DNA from: Hyphococcus sp.
GTDB lineage: Bacteria > Pseudomonadota > Alphaproteobacteria > Caulobacterales > Parvularculaceae
DNA: 64,000 nt
Direction of reading: 5' to 3'
Assembly: GCA_021776335.1 (NCBI GenBank)
Contig: JAJFGB010000001.1
Location: 365,431-429,430 of the forward strand
Both the position numbers and the translations under genes were made by a program. The notes beneath the pieces are model-generated. The model made no database searches. It had not been told where the DNA came from and was given only the letters and a program-made list of their open reading frames with translations. Positions 54,827 through 63,053 of the stretch are shown here, piece by piece (position 1 is the first letter of the stretch; each line of letters opens with the position of its first letter).

Positions 54827-54856
54827 CGGCCGGCGCATCTTGCGCCGGCCGTTTTT
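54827..54856 (+). terminator. Intrinsic terminator after ompH/skp
   Basis: A perfect 11-base GC-rich stem CGGCCGGCGCA / TGCGCCGGCCG with a TCT loop, followed by five T bases, lies 34 bases past the ompH stop. It separates the rseP-bamA-ompH messages from lpxD and the genes after it, which must start at least partly from their own promoter in 54857-54929. Confidence 0.9.
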
Positions 54857-54929
54857 CGTCTGATGAAGGCGTAACAGGAGTTGAAAGCAAAGCCCTTATC
54901 GGCCCATCATGCTTTAAGGGAAGAACAAG

Positions 54930-55946
54930 ATGCCGGATCCGAGATTCTTTGAAACACAGGCGCCGCTGAGCGTTAAAGACGCTGTGTCGCTGGCTGGCGG
55001 CGCCATGGTTGCCGGTGATGAGACAGCGATGCTGAGCCATGTGGCGGCGCCTGATGAAGCCAGCCTGACCAATGCCGTTGTTTATTGTGCGGATGCAGCG
55101 TTTCTTGAGGCGTTGAGTGACCGCGAGTTCGGACTGTGCCTGTTAAGCGAGAAATTGGCGGACGAGAAACTTGCAGAGGGCGCGTCGGTACGCGGCGCGA
55201 TTGCGCGCATAGCGTCGCCGCGGCTCGGTTTCGCGCTGATTGGTGACCGGTTGCATCGTTCAATCGAGAAGTCCGAGCCCGGGCTTCGATCTGATATGCC
55301 GGATGGAGCAGATATTGACGAAACTGCGGTGATCTCCCGAAGCGCTGATCTTGGGGCCGGGCTGCGCATCGGCGCTCATGTCACGATTGGCCCCGGCGTC
55401 GTACTGGGGGATGGGTGCGTCATCGAAGCGGGTGTTTCCATCACCCATGCGCTCATAGGAGAGGAAACCCGGATCCTGGCGGGTGCGCGCATCGGACAAG
55501 CCGGTTTTGGCTTTGTCGAGAGCGCTGGCGGCCTTGTCCGTGTGCCGCAGCTTGGGCGTGTGGTGATTGAGGGCAAAGTCGAAATTGGGGCCAACACATG
55601 TATTGATCGCGGCGCGCTTGGAGACACGATTATCGGGCGCGGGACCAAGATCGACAATCTTGTGCAAATCGGTCACAACACGCGAATAGGTAAGTATTGC
55701 GTAATCGCCGGGCAAACCGGTATTGCCGGCAGTTGCATCATTGGCGACGGCGTTTTTATGGGCGGCCGGGTTGGCCTTGTGGATCATTTGACGATCGGCG
55801 ATGGCGTTCAGATCGCTGCCGGTTCGGGTTTGATGCGCAATGTTCCGGCCGGAGAGAAACTGGCCGGCAGTCCAGCCAAACCGGTGAAAGACTGGCTAAG
55901 AGAAATCGCGACGCTCGCAAAGCTTGCAAGAAAAAAGAATGGTTAG
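54930..55946 (+). CDS. lpxD: UDP-3-O-(3-hydroxyacyl)glucosamine N-acyltransferase
   Basis: The 338-residue product has the N-terminal uridine-binding domain (about 1-110) and a left-handed hexapeptide beta-helix from about 120. The catalytic His is in [27 protein letters not shown]. It adds the second 3-hydroxyacyl chain to UDP-GlcN in lipid A synthesis. The next gene, fabZ, starts two bases after its stop. Confidence 0.96.
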   Translation: MPDPRFFETQAPLSVKDAVSLAGGAMVAGDETAMLSHVAAPDEASLTNAVVYCADAAFLEALSDREFGLCLLSEKLADEKLAEGASVRGAIARIASPRLGFALIGDRLHRSIEKSEPGLRSDMPDGADIDETAVISRSADLGAGLRIGAHVTIGPGVVLGDGCVIEAGVSITHALIGEETRILAGARIGQAGFGFVESAGGLVRVPQLGRVVIEGKVEIGANTCIDRGALGDTIIGRGTKIDNLVQIGHNTRIGKYCVIAGQTGIAGSCIIGDGVFMGGRVGLVDHLTIGDGVQIAAGSGLMRNVPAGEKLAGSPAKPVKDWLREIATLAKLARKKNG

Positions 55947-55948
55947 CA

Positions 55949-56413
55949 ATGACGACAATAGAACCCGGTAAGTCCGTCCTCGAAATTGATGAGTTGATGC
56001 AATTATTGCCGCATCGCTATCCAATGCTGCTTGTTGACAGGCTTGTTGATATCAGGCCCGGAGAAGGGGCCGTCGGCATAAAGAATGTTTCTTATGGCGA
56101 TCCGTATTTTCAGGGTCATTTTCCACAAAAGCCGGTGATGCCCGGCGTTTTGATCATTGAGGCGATGGCGCAGGCAGCGGCAGCTTATACGTCCTATACT
56201 GAAGAGCTGGATGTTGAAGGTAAGTTGGTATTATTCATGGGTGTTGACCGGGCGCGGTTTCGACGGCCCGTTGTTCCAGGCGATCAGCTGCGCATAAATG
56301 TGCGCACTGTGCAGCGCCGTGCGCCGGTATGGCGCTTTGCTGGCGAGGCCATCGTTGATGGAAAGCGCGTCGCCGAGGCGCAATATTCAGCCATGCTGGC
56401 TCACGCGACCTGA
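55949..56413 (+). CDS. fabZ: 3-hydroxyacyl-[ACP] dehydratase
   Basis: The frame is open upstream to 55697, but the ATG at 55949 begins the conserved sequence, giving 154 residues. The hot-dog fold motif is LLPHRYPMLLVDRL, the catalytic His is in QGHFPQKPVMPGVLIIEAMAQ and the catalytic Glu in that last block. It dehydrates 3-hydroxyacyl-ACP in fatty acid elongation and balances supply of the hydroxyacyl chains used by LpxA and LpxD. Its stop overlaps the lpxA start by one base. Confidence 0.97.
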   Translation: MTTIEPGKSVLEIDELMQLLPHRYPMLLVDRLVDIRPGEGAVGIKNVSYGDPYFQGHFPQKPVMPGVLIIEAMAQAAAAYTSYTEELDVEGKLVLFMGVDRARFRRPVVPGDQLRINVRTVQRRAPVWRFAGEAIVDGKRVAEAQYSAMLAHAT

Positions 56414-57213
56414 TGGCCGACGCGCGTATGAGCATTCATCCGACGGCAATTATTGAAGCTGGCGCGGAGCTCGGCGCGGATGTCGAGATCGGATCATTTT
56501 GTCACGTCAGCGCCGGTGCAAGATTGCATGATGGCGTCGTTCTAAAAAACCATGTCGTTATAAGCGGTGCGACGGAAATCGGCGCCCGGACGATTGTTCA
56601 TCCTTTTGCAGCGCTTGGCGGGGCGCCGCAACATCTCGGTTATAAGGGTGAAGATACAAAACTGATCATCGGCGCTGACAACATCATTCGCGAACATGCG
56701 ACCATGAATCTCGGGACTGTTGCGGGCGGCGGCGTGACCAGAGTGGGCGCGCGCGGATTTTTTATGATTGGCGTCCATGTGGCCCATGACTGTAAAATCG
56801 GCGATAATGTCATCTTCGCAAATAACGCGGCCGTGGCCGGCCATGTGGAAGTTGGCGACGGTGTATTTATCGGCGCGCTATGCGGCGTTCACCAACAATG
56901 TCGGATTGGTTCATTTTCTTATGTCGGCGGCTGCGCGGCAGTGGTCAGTGATGTTATTCCTTATGCGTCGGCCATCGGTAATCACGCGGGCCTTGCCGGG
57001 TTGAATATCATCGGGCTGAAGCGTCGCGGCATCCCCCGGGCGGTGATTCATGATCTGCGCAATGCCTATAAAATGCTGTTTTCTGACGTGGATACATTCA
57101 AGGAACGCTATGGGCGGGTGCGCGAACAATATAGCGATTGCCCGGAAGTGATGCGAATAGTGGATTTTATTGGCTCAGACGCGCCGCGATCATTGATGAC
57201 GCCCAGGCGTTAG
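56413..57213 (+). CDS. lpxA: UDP-N-acetylglucosamine acyltransferase
   Basis: The ATG at 56413 overlaps the fabZ stop. The 266 residues form a hexapeptide beta-helix with the catalytic His region FFMIGVHVAHDCKIGDNVIFANN, and the C-terminal helical domain INIIGLKRRG and RNAYKMLFSD. It adds the first 3-hydroxyacyl chain to UDP-GlcNAc, the first step of lipid A synthesis. Confidence 0.97.
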   Translation: MADARMSIHPTAIIEAGAELGADVEIGSFCHVSAGARLHDGVVLKNHVVISGATEIGARTIVHPFAALGGAPQHLGYKGEDTKLIIGADNIIREHATMNLGTVAGGGVTRVGARGFFMIGVHVAHDCKIGDNVIFANNAAVAGHVEVGDGVFIGALCGVHQQCRIGSFSYVGGCAAVVSDVIPYASAIGNHAGLAGLNIIGLKRRGIPRAVIHDLRNAYKMLFSDVDTFKERYGRVREQYSDCPEVMRIVDFIGSDAPRSLMTPRR

Positions 57214-57218
57214 GCGCA

Positions 57219-58070
57219 ATGGTTCGCTGGACAAAACTTGGCATTATCGCAGGCGGCGGCGCATTGCCCGTGCGTATAGCCACCTCTTGCCGGGCGTGTG
57301 GCGACACGTTTCATATTATTCGCCTTGCCGGGGCGGCGGACCCAAGTCTCGTCGCATTGCCGGGGCATGATTGCGCCATGGGCGAGGTGGGTAAAATTCT
57401 CCGCACCCTGAAAGACGAATGTTGTGACGCCGTTGTGTTTGCCGGCACGGTTGGGCGGCCGGATTTTCGAAACCTTAAGGTGGATTGGCGCGGTGCGGCA
57501 TTACTGCCGAAAATCATCGCCGCTGCGGCAAGGGGCGACGGCCCGCTTTTGAATGTCCTGGTGGAAACGGTTGAAGCTGAGGGCATGTTGGTGATCGGCG
57601 CGGAGGAAGTGACACAAGACCTCGCTGCGACAGCTGGCGCGTTTGGTGCGCTGGCGCCGTCGACGGAAAATTTTGCTGATATCAAAAAGGCTGCAGCGGT
57701 CATCAAGGCGCTTGGCGCCTTTGACATCGGGCAGGGCGCAGTCGTGGCAAACGGTCTCGTCCTGGCGGTGGAGGCGGCGGAAGGCACAGATGCGATGCTG
57801 CAACGCTGCGCGGATCTGGCCGCCGCGACAAGGGGCGGTGAGCGCAGCGGCGTCCTCGTTAAGCGCCCAAAACCGGGTCAGGAACTTCGTATTGATTTGC
57901 CGGCGATTGGCCCTGAGACGGTGCGGCGGGCCATTACCGCGGGGCTGGCGGGCATCGCCGTTGAAGCTGACGTTGCATTGGTCATTGACCGCGATGAGAT
58001 GGTAAGGCTTGCCGATGAAGCCGGGCTTTTCGTTTATGGTTTTGAGGCGTCGGAAGTGCGCGTGTCGTGA
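57219..58070 (+). CDS. lpxI: UDP-2,3-diacylglucosamine pyrophosphatase LpxI
   Basis: The open frame begins at 57138 inside lpxA, but the ATG at 57219, six bases after the lpxA stop, opens the conserved MVRWTKLGIIAGGGALPVRIA, giving 283 residues. The DUF1009/LpxI core follows: GEVGKILRTLKDECCDAVVFAGTVGRPDFRNL, GDGPLLNVLVETVEAEG and RIDLPAIGPETVRRA. It hydrolyses UDP-diacylglucosamine to lipid X and UMP, replacing LpxH; LpxI is the form typical of alphaproteobacteria. Its stop overlaps the lpxB start. Confidence 0.95.
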   Translation: MVRWTKLGIIAGGGALPVRIATSCRACGDTFHIIRLAGAADPSLVALPGHDCAMGEVGKILRTLKDECCDAVVFAGTVGRPDFRNLKVDWRGAALLPKIIAAAARGDGPLLNVLVETVEAEGMLVIGAEEVTQDLAATAGAFGALAPSTENFADIKKAAAVIKALGAFDIGQGAVVANGLVLAVEAAEGTDAMLQRCADLAAATRGGERSGVLVKRPKPGQELRIDLPAIGPETVRRAITAGLAGIAVEADVALVIDRDEMVRLADEAGLFVYGFEASEVRVS

Positions 58071-59248
58071 GTGCTGGCGCCACCCACGTGACTGCTGAGC
58101 CTTTGCGAATTTTATTGAGTGCTGTTGAGCCCTCTGCTGACGCCATCGGCGCCGCATTGATGGCGGTGCTAAAAGCGAAATTGCCTGATGTCAGCTTTAT
58201 CGGCTGTGGTGGGCCGTTGATGGCGGCGGAAGGCCTTCAAAGCCTTTTTCCCATCGACAAATTTGCAGTCATCGGCCCGGTTGGCGCGCTCATAGCATTG
58301 CCGGCTGCTTTGCGCGGCGCGGCGATGCTCGCCGATGCAGCGTCTGCGGAAGATATTGGCGCCGCAATCCTGATCGACAGCTGGTCGTTCTCGCAGATCG
58401 CCGCCGAAAAGATCAGGAAAGTCGCGCCAAACGCGAAACTCATTAAATATGTGGCGCCGCAGGTCTGGGCGTCGCGGCCGAAACGCGCGCAAACCGTTGC
58501 ACGCCTCTTTGACGGCGTCATCACGCTTTTTGATTTTGAAAACCCTTATTTTGAACGCGTGGGCGCGCCGGTGACCGCCGTTGGCAGTTCACTATTTGCG
58601 GCGGCGGCAAGCGAAAAGGGCGACGGAGACGTGTTCCGGGCGCAACACGGGCTGGGCGCAACGCCTCTACTCGCTGTTTTGCCGGGTAGTCGCGACAGCG
58701 AGATCAATCGGCTTGCGCCGCTATTTGGCGAGACACTCCGCTTGCTGCCCGAAATACAGCCTGACCTGTGCATTCTGATTGTCACGGCGCCGGGCAAATC
58801 AGTGAAGGTTCGCGCGGCAACGGCGGACTGGCCGGGCGTGCCGATCTATGTCGATCACGCGAGCCGCTTTGACGGATTTGCAGCGGCGGATGCGGCGCTT
58901 GCCGCCTCGGGGACGGTGACGACGGAACTGGCGATCAGCGGCACGCCCATGGTCGTGGGCTATCGCGTGGATCCGCTATCAGCCATGTGGATTAAAAGCG
59001 TTCTGACGATCAAATATGCGGCGATGATCAATATCGCCGCTGACCGCGAGATCATCCCGGAATTCATTCAGGAAAACTGCCGGCCTGACGCCATGGCGGC
59101 GGCGCTTGCGCCCTTATTGCAACCGACACCGGAAAGGGCGGCGCAATTGCAGGCATTTCCGGAAATCCTCGAAGGTCTCGGTATTGGCGGCCCGCCGCCC
59201 GCAGAACTGGCTGCTGACGCGGTTTTGCGCTGGGTCCAGCGGGATTAA
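58067..59248 (+). CDS. lpxB: Lipid-A-disaccharide synthase
   Basis: The GTG at 58067 overlaps the lpxI stop; the 393-residue product begins its domain at LRILLSAVEPSADAIGAALMAVL. Signatures include FIGCGGPLMAAEGL, KYVAPQVWASRPKRAQTVARLFDGVITLFDFENPYFERVG and LLAVLPGSRDSEI. This GT19 glycosyltransferase joins UDP-diacylglucosamine and lipid X. It closes the lpxD-fabZ-lpxA-lpxI-lpxB cluster; tRNA-Trp follows 53 bases later. Confidence 0.96.
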   Translation: MSAGATHVTAEPLRILLSAVEPSADAIGAALMAVLKAKLPDVSFIGCGGPLMAAEGLQSLFPIDKFAVIGPVGALIALPAALRGAAMLADAASAEDIGAAILIDSWSFSQIAAEKIRKVAPNAKLIKYVAPQVWASRPKRAQTVARLFDGVITLFDFENPYFERVGAPVTAVGSSLFAAAASEKGDGDVFRAQHGLGATPLLAVLPGSRDSEINRLAPLFGETLRLLPEIQPDLCILIVTAPGKSVKVRAATADWPGVPIYVDHASRFDGFAAADAALAASGTVTTELAISGTPMVVGYRVDPLSAMWIKSVLTIKYAAMINIAADREIIPEFIQENCRPDAMAAALAPLLQPTPERAAQLQAFPEILEGLGIGGPPPAELAADAVLRWVQRD

Positions 59249-59259
59249 CGTATTTCCTA

Positions 59260-59288
59260 TTGAAAGCCGGACCTGCGCGGACTAAGCC
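59260..59288 (+). promoter_or_regulatory. Candidate promoter for tRNA-Trp
   Basis: TTGAAA at 59260-59265 and TAAGCC at 59283-59288 are separated by 17 bases and lie at the right distance before the tRNA at 59302. The -35 matches consensus well and the -10 only partly. The same bases also form an imperfect hairpin (GCCGGACCT / AGGTCTGGC), so the assignment is tentative. Confidence 0.4.
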
Positions 59289-59301
59289 AAGGTCTGGCCT
59301 T

Positions 59302-59377
59302 AGGGGTGTAGCTCAGTTGGTAGAGCATCGGTCTCCAAAACCGAGGGTCGCGGGTTCGAGTCCCTCCGCCCCTGCCA
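59302..59377 (+). tRNA. tRNA-Trp (anticodon CCA)
   Basis: 76 bases with all arms intact: acceptor AGGGGTG pairs with CGCCCCT (one T-G wobble); the anticodon stem TCGGT/ACCGA encloses CTCCAAA with anticodon CCA at 59335-59337; the T arm contains GGTTCGAGTCC; and the CCA end is encoded (59375-59377). Its 3' part from 59333 on is the left copy of a 47-base exact repeat and so the integration target of the downstream islet. The mature tRNA is regenerated intact by the insertion. Confidence 0.97.
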
Positions 59378-59379
59378 GG
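59333..59379 (+). repeat. attL-like copy of 47-base direct repeat (3' half of tRNA-Trp)
   Basis: Runs from the first base of the anticodon loop through the CCA end plus two bases (GG). Identical to 62331-62377, with different bases just outside on both sides (T before, C after here; G before, T after there). This is the classic crossover footprint of site-specific integration into a tRNA. Confidence 0.93.
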
Positions 59380-59674
59380 CTAGAGTACTGTGATGGCACC
59401 TACAGCCGACCCAGTTTTCCAATTCAAATCCACCAACCCAAAACATTACGGCGAACACTAGGGAAAATCGCAGTCACTGACCTTGAATATACTGAGGGTA
59501 GAACTTATATTCATGCTTACACATAGGCTCCACTTTATTTGCTCCTTCCACAGGGGTGCAAAAATTTGGGGGGAGCCTGAGATTTGGCGCTGTGGACGGC
59601 AATCTCGATGTCTTCGAAAGAAGAGGTCGAGATGCTGCGTTGAAATCGCAAATCGGCCTCGGAAAGGGGTCGAT
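59380..59674. other. Left end of islet, no gene recognised
   Basis: From the left att site to the small ORF at 59675 there is no gene I can support. The open frame that extends through it has no ribosome site and no familiar pattern. An integrase remnant is not recognisable. Confidence 0.4.
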
Positions 59675-59866
59675 ATGATCTTTCTGGAAATCCTGCAAGC
59701 TTTGGGTGCGATCGTTGTTATTTCAGGTGCAGCGGTTCCTGCTGTACGCGCGTTCAATAGGCGTTACCGGCTAAGGTCGCCGTTTGAGCGACGGCAGTCG
59801 GGCACGTGTGCAACACATACGCAAGTCGAGAATCGGGCGACCAAATCCGAGCGCTCACCACGCTGA
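59675..59866 (+). CDS. Putative 63-residue membrane protein in islet
   Basis: The ATG at 59675 has an AAAGGGG ribosome site. The translation starts MIFLEILQALGAIVVISGAA, one membrane helix, followed by an Arg-rich cytoplasmic tail (RAFNRRYRLRSPFERRQSG). The frame is open upstream to 59483 without a better start. It could be a real islet gene or an accident of a decayed region. Confidence 0.4.
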   Translation: MIFLEILQALGAIVVISGAAVPAVRAFNRRYRLRSPFERRQSGTCATHTQVENRATKSERSPR

Positions 59867-60331
59867 TGGATTATGATCTCAAGGCGACGCATGCTAGGTA
59901 TTACTGCTCTGTTCTGTTTAAGGTGTCTGCAGAACCGGCGGTAGGGGGAGATGGCCAGCTTTCCATCCGCATTTAGAATTGATGTAGATCTGTTTTTTGT
60001 GGCGGTTATCGGTTCCTGTACGCGTGTTCATCACATTATCACGGGCCTGAAGTATTGATTTCTATTCGCTGTACTCACACCTCAGCTCACAAACAACAAC
60101 GCCTCCATCGGATAGACGCTACCCGCGACGCTGATGCCCGTAATGATGACAACCAAAAAGTTTCTGAATAGGAGGTGATTGGCGGCGCTCCGTTTCTTCG
60201 GTGAGCCCGATCTGCGTGAAGCGGTCAGCCATGATAACCATCGTCGGGTCTCACGTTGCATCAGAACAGTTTGTAGACACAGACCGTATAGGCCAGAATA
60301 TCCGGGAGAACTTACTACTGGAGAGAGAGCC
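59867..60331. other. 465-base non-coding stretch before the HEPN gene
   Basis: I see no gene here. The frame of the HEPN protein stays open back to 60179 but the product before its ATG shows no conserved pattern. The region should hold the promoter of the HEPN operon; no convincing -35/-10 pair stands out. Confidence 0.4.
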
Positions 60332-61312
60332 ATGAGCTTCTGTTTTCGTGTGAAAGCCCAATTCAAAACAGTGCTGAAGCTTTCTGAAGAACTGGAGTTT
60401 GTCAAACTTCCTGGCATGTCCGCGATCGAAATAAGACACGAGAAAGCTAACAAGATTTCCTGTGTGCAGGATACAGATACGCATTGCCCTGATCGGGAAT
60501 ACCCGCGTGTGACTGGTGAGACATATACGTTTATTTGTCGTAATTTTGAGTCGAAAGACGATGCACAAACCGCCGGTTCTCAATTTTATGACGCGCTTAA
60601 CCTGTGCGGCGCTGTAAACAGTCTCGGAATCGACTTCGCTACTGGCAAGCCGACCGGTAGCTTTAGCAACATCGCAAGAAAGGCCATTGAAAAGGAAATC
60701 GGCTGTGAATTGATGTCTGATCAATATGGTTTGATGGTATATGAAGAGGGAAAGATCAAGATTGTTGGTATGAGTGTGCGTGGATACACGAGTGTAAGAA
60801 TTTCACCATTCGAAGATCATTTGACCAAATCACTTGCCGAAATTCAATTTTTGAATGCACGCCATAAAAACTGCACTAATCTTATCAATGCTGCTGCTTA
60901 TTCTTTGCGCAGTGAGGCTCAGCTAATCTTGTACGTCTCGGCCGTTGAGGCACTTTGCGAAGACAAAAGGGTCGGCAAAGAGTATGAAAACATAATTGGC
61001 AAGCTTGTCGACTACGTCGACAAAATGAAAGGTCAAGGCAGCGATGGTGCTCCTGCCGACGCTTGGGAATCCGTTGAACGCGTTTTATTTTGGGCGCGGA
61101 AAACATCAATTAGACAATCATACTTGCACCTAATTCGATCAAGGCTTGATAACGATAGGGCAAAGCGATTCGACGAACTATATCGCTTGAGAAGCGAATA
61201 TCTTCACGTCGGGATTCGGGGGGATGAGATGGCGCAATCTGCAGGGGAAGCAAGGATAATTGCAGTTGATTTACTGAAAGCAGATTTAGCGGCGGCAAAA
61301 AATGAGCGCTAG
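60332..61312 (+). CDS. HEPN-domain protein (ApeA-like C-terminus), candidate antiphage RNase
   Basis: The ATG at 60332 follows GGAGAGAG; the product is 326 residues. The N-terminal 160 residues form a mixed alpha/beta domain (FKTVLKLSEELEFVKLPG, FICRNFESKDDAQTAGSQFYDALNL) that I do not recognise. The C-terminal about 160 residues look like the ApeA-type HEPN family: helices around LILYVSAVEALCEDKR, then FDELYRLRSEYLHVGIRG carrying the HEPN RNase signature R-x4-H (R287-H292). HEPN domains of this class cleave RNA, often tRNA, in abortive antiphage systems. The role here is inferred from this motif and the islet context. A single-stranded 47-base gap separates it from the next gene, suggesting one operon. 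Confidence 0.7.
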   Translation: MSFCFRVKAQFKTVLKLSEELEFVKLPGMSAIEIRHEKANKISCVQDTDTHCPDREYPRVTGETYTFICRNFESKDDAQTAGSQFYDALNLCGAVNSLGIDFATGKPTGSFSNIARKAIEKEIGCELMSDQYGLMVYEEGKIKIVGMSVRGYTSVRISPFEDHLTKSLAEIQFLNARHKNCTNLINAAAYSLRSEAQLILYVSAVEALCEDKRVGKEYENIIGKLVDYVDKMKGQGSDGAPADAWESVERVLFWARKTSIRQSYLHLIRSRLDNDRAKRFDELYRLRSEYLHVGIRGDEMAQSAGEARIIAVDLLKADLAAAKNER

Positions 61313-61359
61313 TGATTGTTGAAATTTGAGTGAGTAGCGTGAATTGAGGGAGCAAAGCT

Positions 61360-62181
61360 ATGAAAAACCAAGGGCTAATCATTCCGGTTCCAATGGTGAT
61401 AGGCAGAGGCGGCAACACATCAATTCCTGATCAAGATGATGTTCTCAAACAAACCATAATTAAGGGAATGCTTTTTTGGGATGAAATCCAAGTCCCATCA
61501 ACCTCCGCCATTTATGTGGGGATTGAGGACGAAGCTCTATTGCTTGACGCCGGAATTATTTCGAGGCCGATTCTGTCCACACCGGGTTCGAGGGAGATTC
61601 CAAACGTCCATTTCGAATATCTAGAGTTCTTAAGATCAAAAGAGTCTGAATTGTGGAGTATGGATAACACATTAGAGTTCCCAGTAGCTCCGGACTGCGT
61701 AAGCGATGAGCATCGAGCGGTATTGATCAATCTTTATGATGCCCTTCCAATACCGTCGATTAATGTTTCGTATGACGACCTGTTGGCCCTTAAGAGAAAG
61801 CGATATGACGAGCTGTTGGCCTTAAGAAATTGCCTCAATGATTGCTATCAAAGAGTTCTGTCTGCTGGCGATGGTGAAATGCAGTTCGATGCTGAACGCC
61901 ATAGGCTGGTAGCAGCAATTGAGGACTACACAAAGTCACTGAAGGAATTGTCTTTTCCGACGATTATATCGAGCATCAGGGCTGACTTTGTGAGTGCTGC
62001 GGCCACAGCTGCGATTACCTATTCCGCTTCATTTGGAAATGTGTCTGCGTCGCTTTTGGCCGCAGGCGTGGCCGGGATTAAACTTACGGTGGAAACAGAA
62101 GATTTGAGATTTAGCAGTGGCGATGAAAAGCACCCATTTCAGTATGTCTCAAGATACGGTAGAGAGCTTAAATGGACCTAG
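61360..62181 (+). CDS. Unrecognised protein paired with the HEPN gene
   Basis: The ATG at 61360 (preceded by GGGAG at somewhat long spacing) opens 273 residues. It begins with a hydrophobic strand and loop (LIIPVPMVIGRGG), followed by IIKGMLFWDEIQVPSTSAIYVG and EALLLDAGIISRPIL, a layout seen in a set of uncharacterised proteins of genomic islands. A charged helical middle section (DLLALKRKRYDELLALRNCL) leads to a C-terminal Ala/Ser-rich hydrophobic segment (VSAAATAAITYSAS, SASLLAAGVAG) that might contact the membrane. It is transcribed after the HEPN gene and lies wholly inside the att repeats. It could be a sensor, an inhibitor or a second effector. Confidence 0.6.
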   Translation: MKNQGLIIPVPMVIGRGGNTSIPDQDDVLKQTIIKGMLFWDEIQVPSTSAIYVGIEDEALLLDAGIISRPILSTPGSREIPNVHFEYLEFLRSKESELWSMDNTLEFPVAPDCVSDEHRAVLINLYDALPIPSINVSYDDLLALKRKRYDELLALRNCLNDCYQRVLSAGDGEMQFDAERHRLVAAIEDYTKSLKELSFPTIISSIRADFVSAAATAAITYSASFGNVSASLLAAGVAGIKLTVETEDLRFSSGDEKHPFQYVSRYGRELKWT

Positions 62182-62513
62182 CGCCGAAGATGCTACCCGA
62201 GCAAAAAGCTCATTCGTGCAATTTTGCTGGAAAAATGAATATGACTGGATGACAACAAAATCCTGTTTATGCCATGATTAAAGGGGCTAAATGCGATTAG
62301 GCGAGATTGGACTTAACCGAACACGCAGAGCTCCAAAACCGAGGGTCGCGGGTTCGAGTCCCTCCGCCCCTGCCAGGTCCAATTATCTGTTTCCGGAAAA
62401 CATCGACAATGTTTAGCGGCGTGGTGAGGTTGCCACCTAGTTGGGCCTCATAGGCTACTTGTTTTCTACTTGATCAAGGGTGCGCTAAGCGCAGTAGAGG
62501 AGGGAAGCGACAA
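62182..62513. other. 332-base gap holding the right att repeat
   Basis: No gene is seen. The notable content is the 47-base tRNA-Trp repeat at 62331-62377. The tRNA 5' half is missing there, so no second functional tRNA exists. The rest is AT-rich and may hold the promoter of the gene at 62514, which has a strong GAGGAGGGA ribosome site. Confidence 0.6.
62331..62377 (+). repeat. attR-like copy of 47-base tRNA-Trp repeat
   Basis: Exact copy of 59333-59379, in the same orientation, lacking the 5' part of the tRNA. It marks the right end of the 3-kb islet, or an internal junction if a second element lies to its right. Confidence 0.93.
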
Positions 62514-63011
62514 ATGGAATCGGAAATAGCTGGAGCTTGGGGGGTTTTTGTTGGCGCCATTATTACTCTCGGTGGCACAATCTTTGTGGCCGAGCGTTAT
62601 ACTTCCCACAAAAAACAACAAATCAGAGATGATCGGTATCTCGACGGGTGTGAGCGATTACTAACACGCGTTAACGACTCAATAGATCGAATAATCGCGG
62701 CGTCTTTCTACGTCGGTTCGTACAGTTTGAATCCGAATGCTCCTTTTGACAGTATGATTGCAGATATTAGATTCGTTGAGATCGGTGCGTTGCAAGGAAT
62801 ATACGCTCGCGCGTCAAAAAACTCCTTCGACGCGCTGTCAAATTGTTATCGAGAGTGGATAGTTGTTCTACGAACGGTTCAAACTGCAAACAGCGGAGAT
62901 TTAAGTGCGGCAAAAACTGCTTACAAATCGAAAACTCGCGATCTTTTGGCGAAGATAAGAGAATTCTCTAATGAGATAGTCACATCCGTTAACAATCGTG
63001 GCCTTGTTTGA
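62514..63011 (+). CDS. Membrane-anchored protein of unknown function
   Basis: The ATG at 62514 follows a near-consensus GAGGAGGGA site. The 165-residue product has a single N-terminal membrane helix (AWGVFVGAIITLGGTIFVAERY), then a Lys/Arg-rich boundary (TSHKKQQIRDDR) and a helical soluble domain. Short membrane-tethered proteins with this layout are frequent in defence and mobile islands. I do not recognise a family. It is immediately outside the islet's right repeat. Confidence 0.6.
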   Translation: MESEIAGAWGVFVGAIITLGGTIFVAERYTSHKKQQIRDDRYLDGCERLLTRVNDSIDRIIAASFYVGSYSLNPNAPFDSMIADIRFVEIGALQGIYARASKNSFDALSNCYREWIVVLRTVQTANSGDLSAAKTAYKSKTRDLLAKIREFSNEIVTSVNNRGLV

Positions 63012-63053
63012 TAGCGCCTTATGCGGTTCCGCCCGAGTTCGCCCAAGGCGCCG

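Larger units (their letters stand above)
59333..62377. mobile_element. Integrative islet in tRNA-Trp, flanked by 47-base att repeats
   Basis: The segment between the two repeats is about 2.95 kb and looks foreign: it is visibly AT-richer than the core genes (for example 22 G+C of 60 at 61441-61500 against 38 of 60 at 58441-58500 in lpxB). It carries a small membrane ORF, a HEPN-domain protein and an unrecognised protein, but no integrase that I can see. It is therefore a non-autonomous islet, or one part of a tandem array whose recombinase lies to the right of the window. Confidence 0.8.

Noticed and set aside
59260-59526. 88-codon frame running through tRNA-Trp
   Set aside because: It overlaps a complete tRNA gene; the frame is an accident.
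62331-62377. A second tRNA-Trp gene
   Set aside because: Only the 3' 45 bases are present; the acceptor 5' strand, D arm and anticodon stem 5' half are missing, so it cannot fold as a tRNA.
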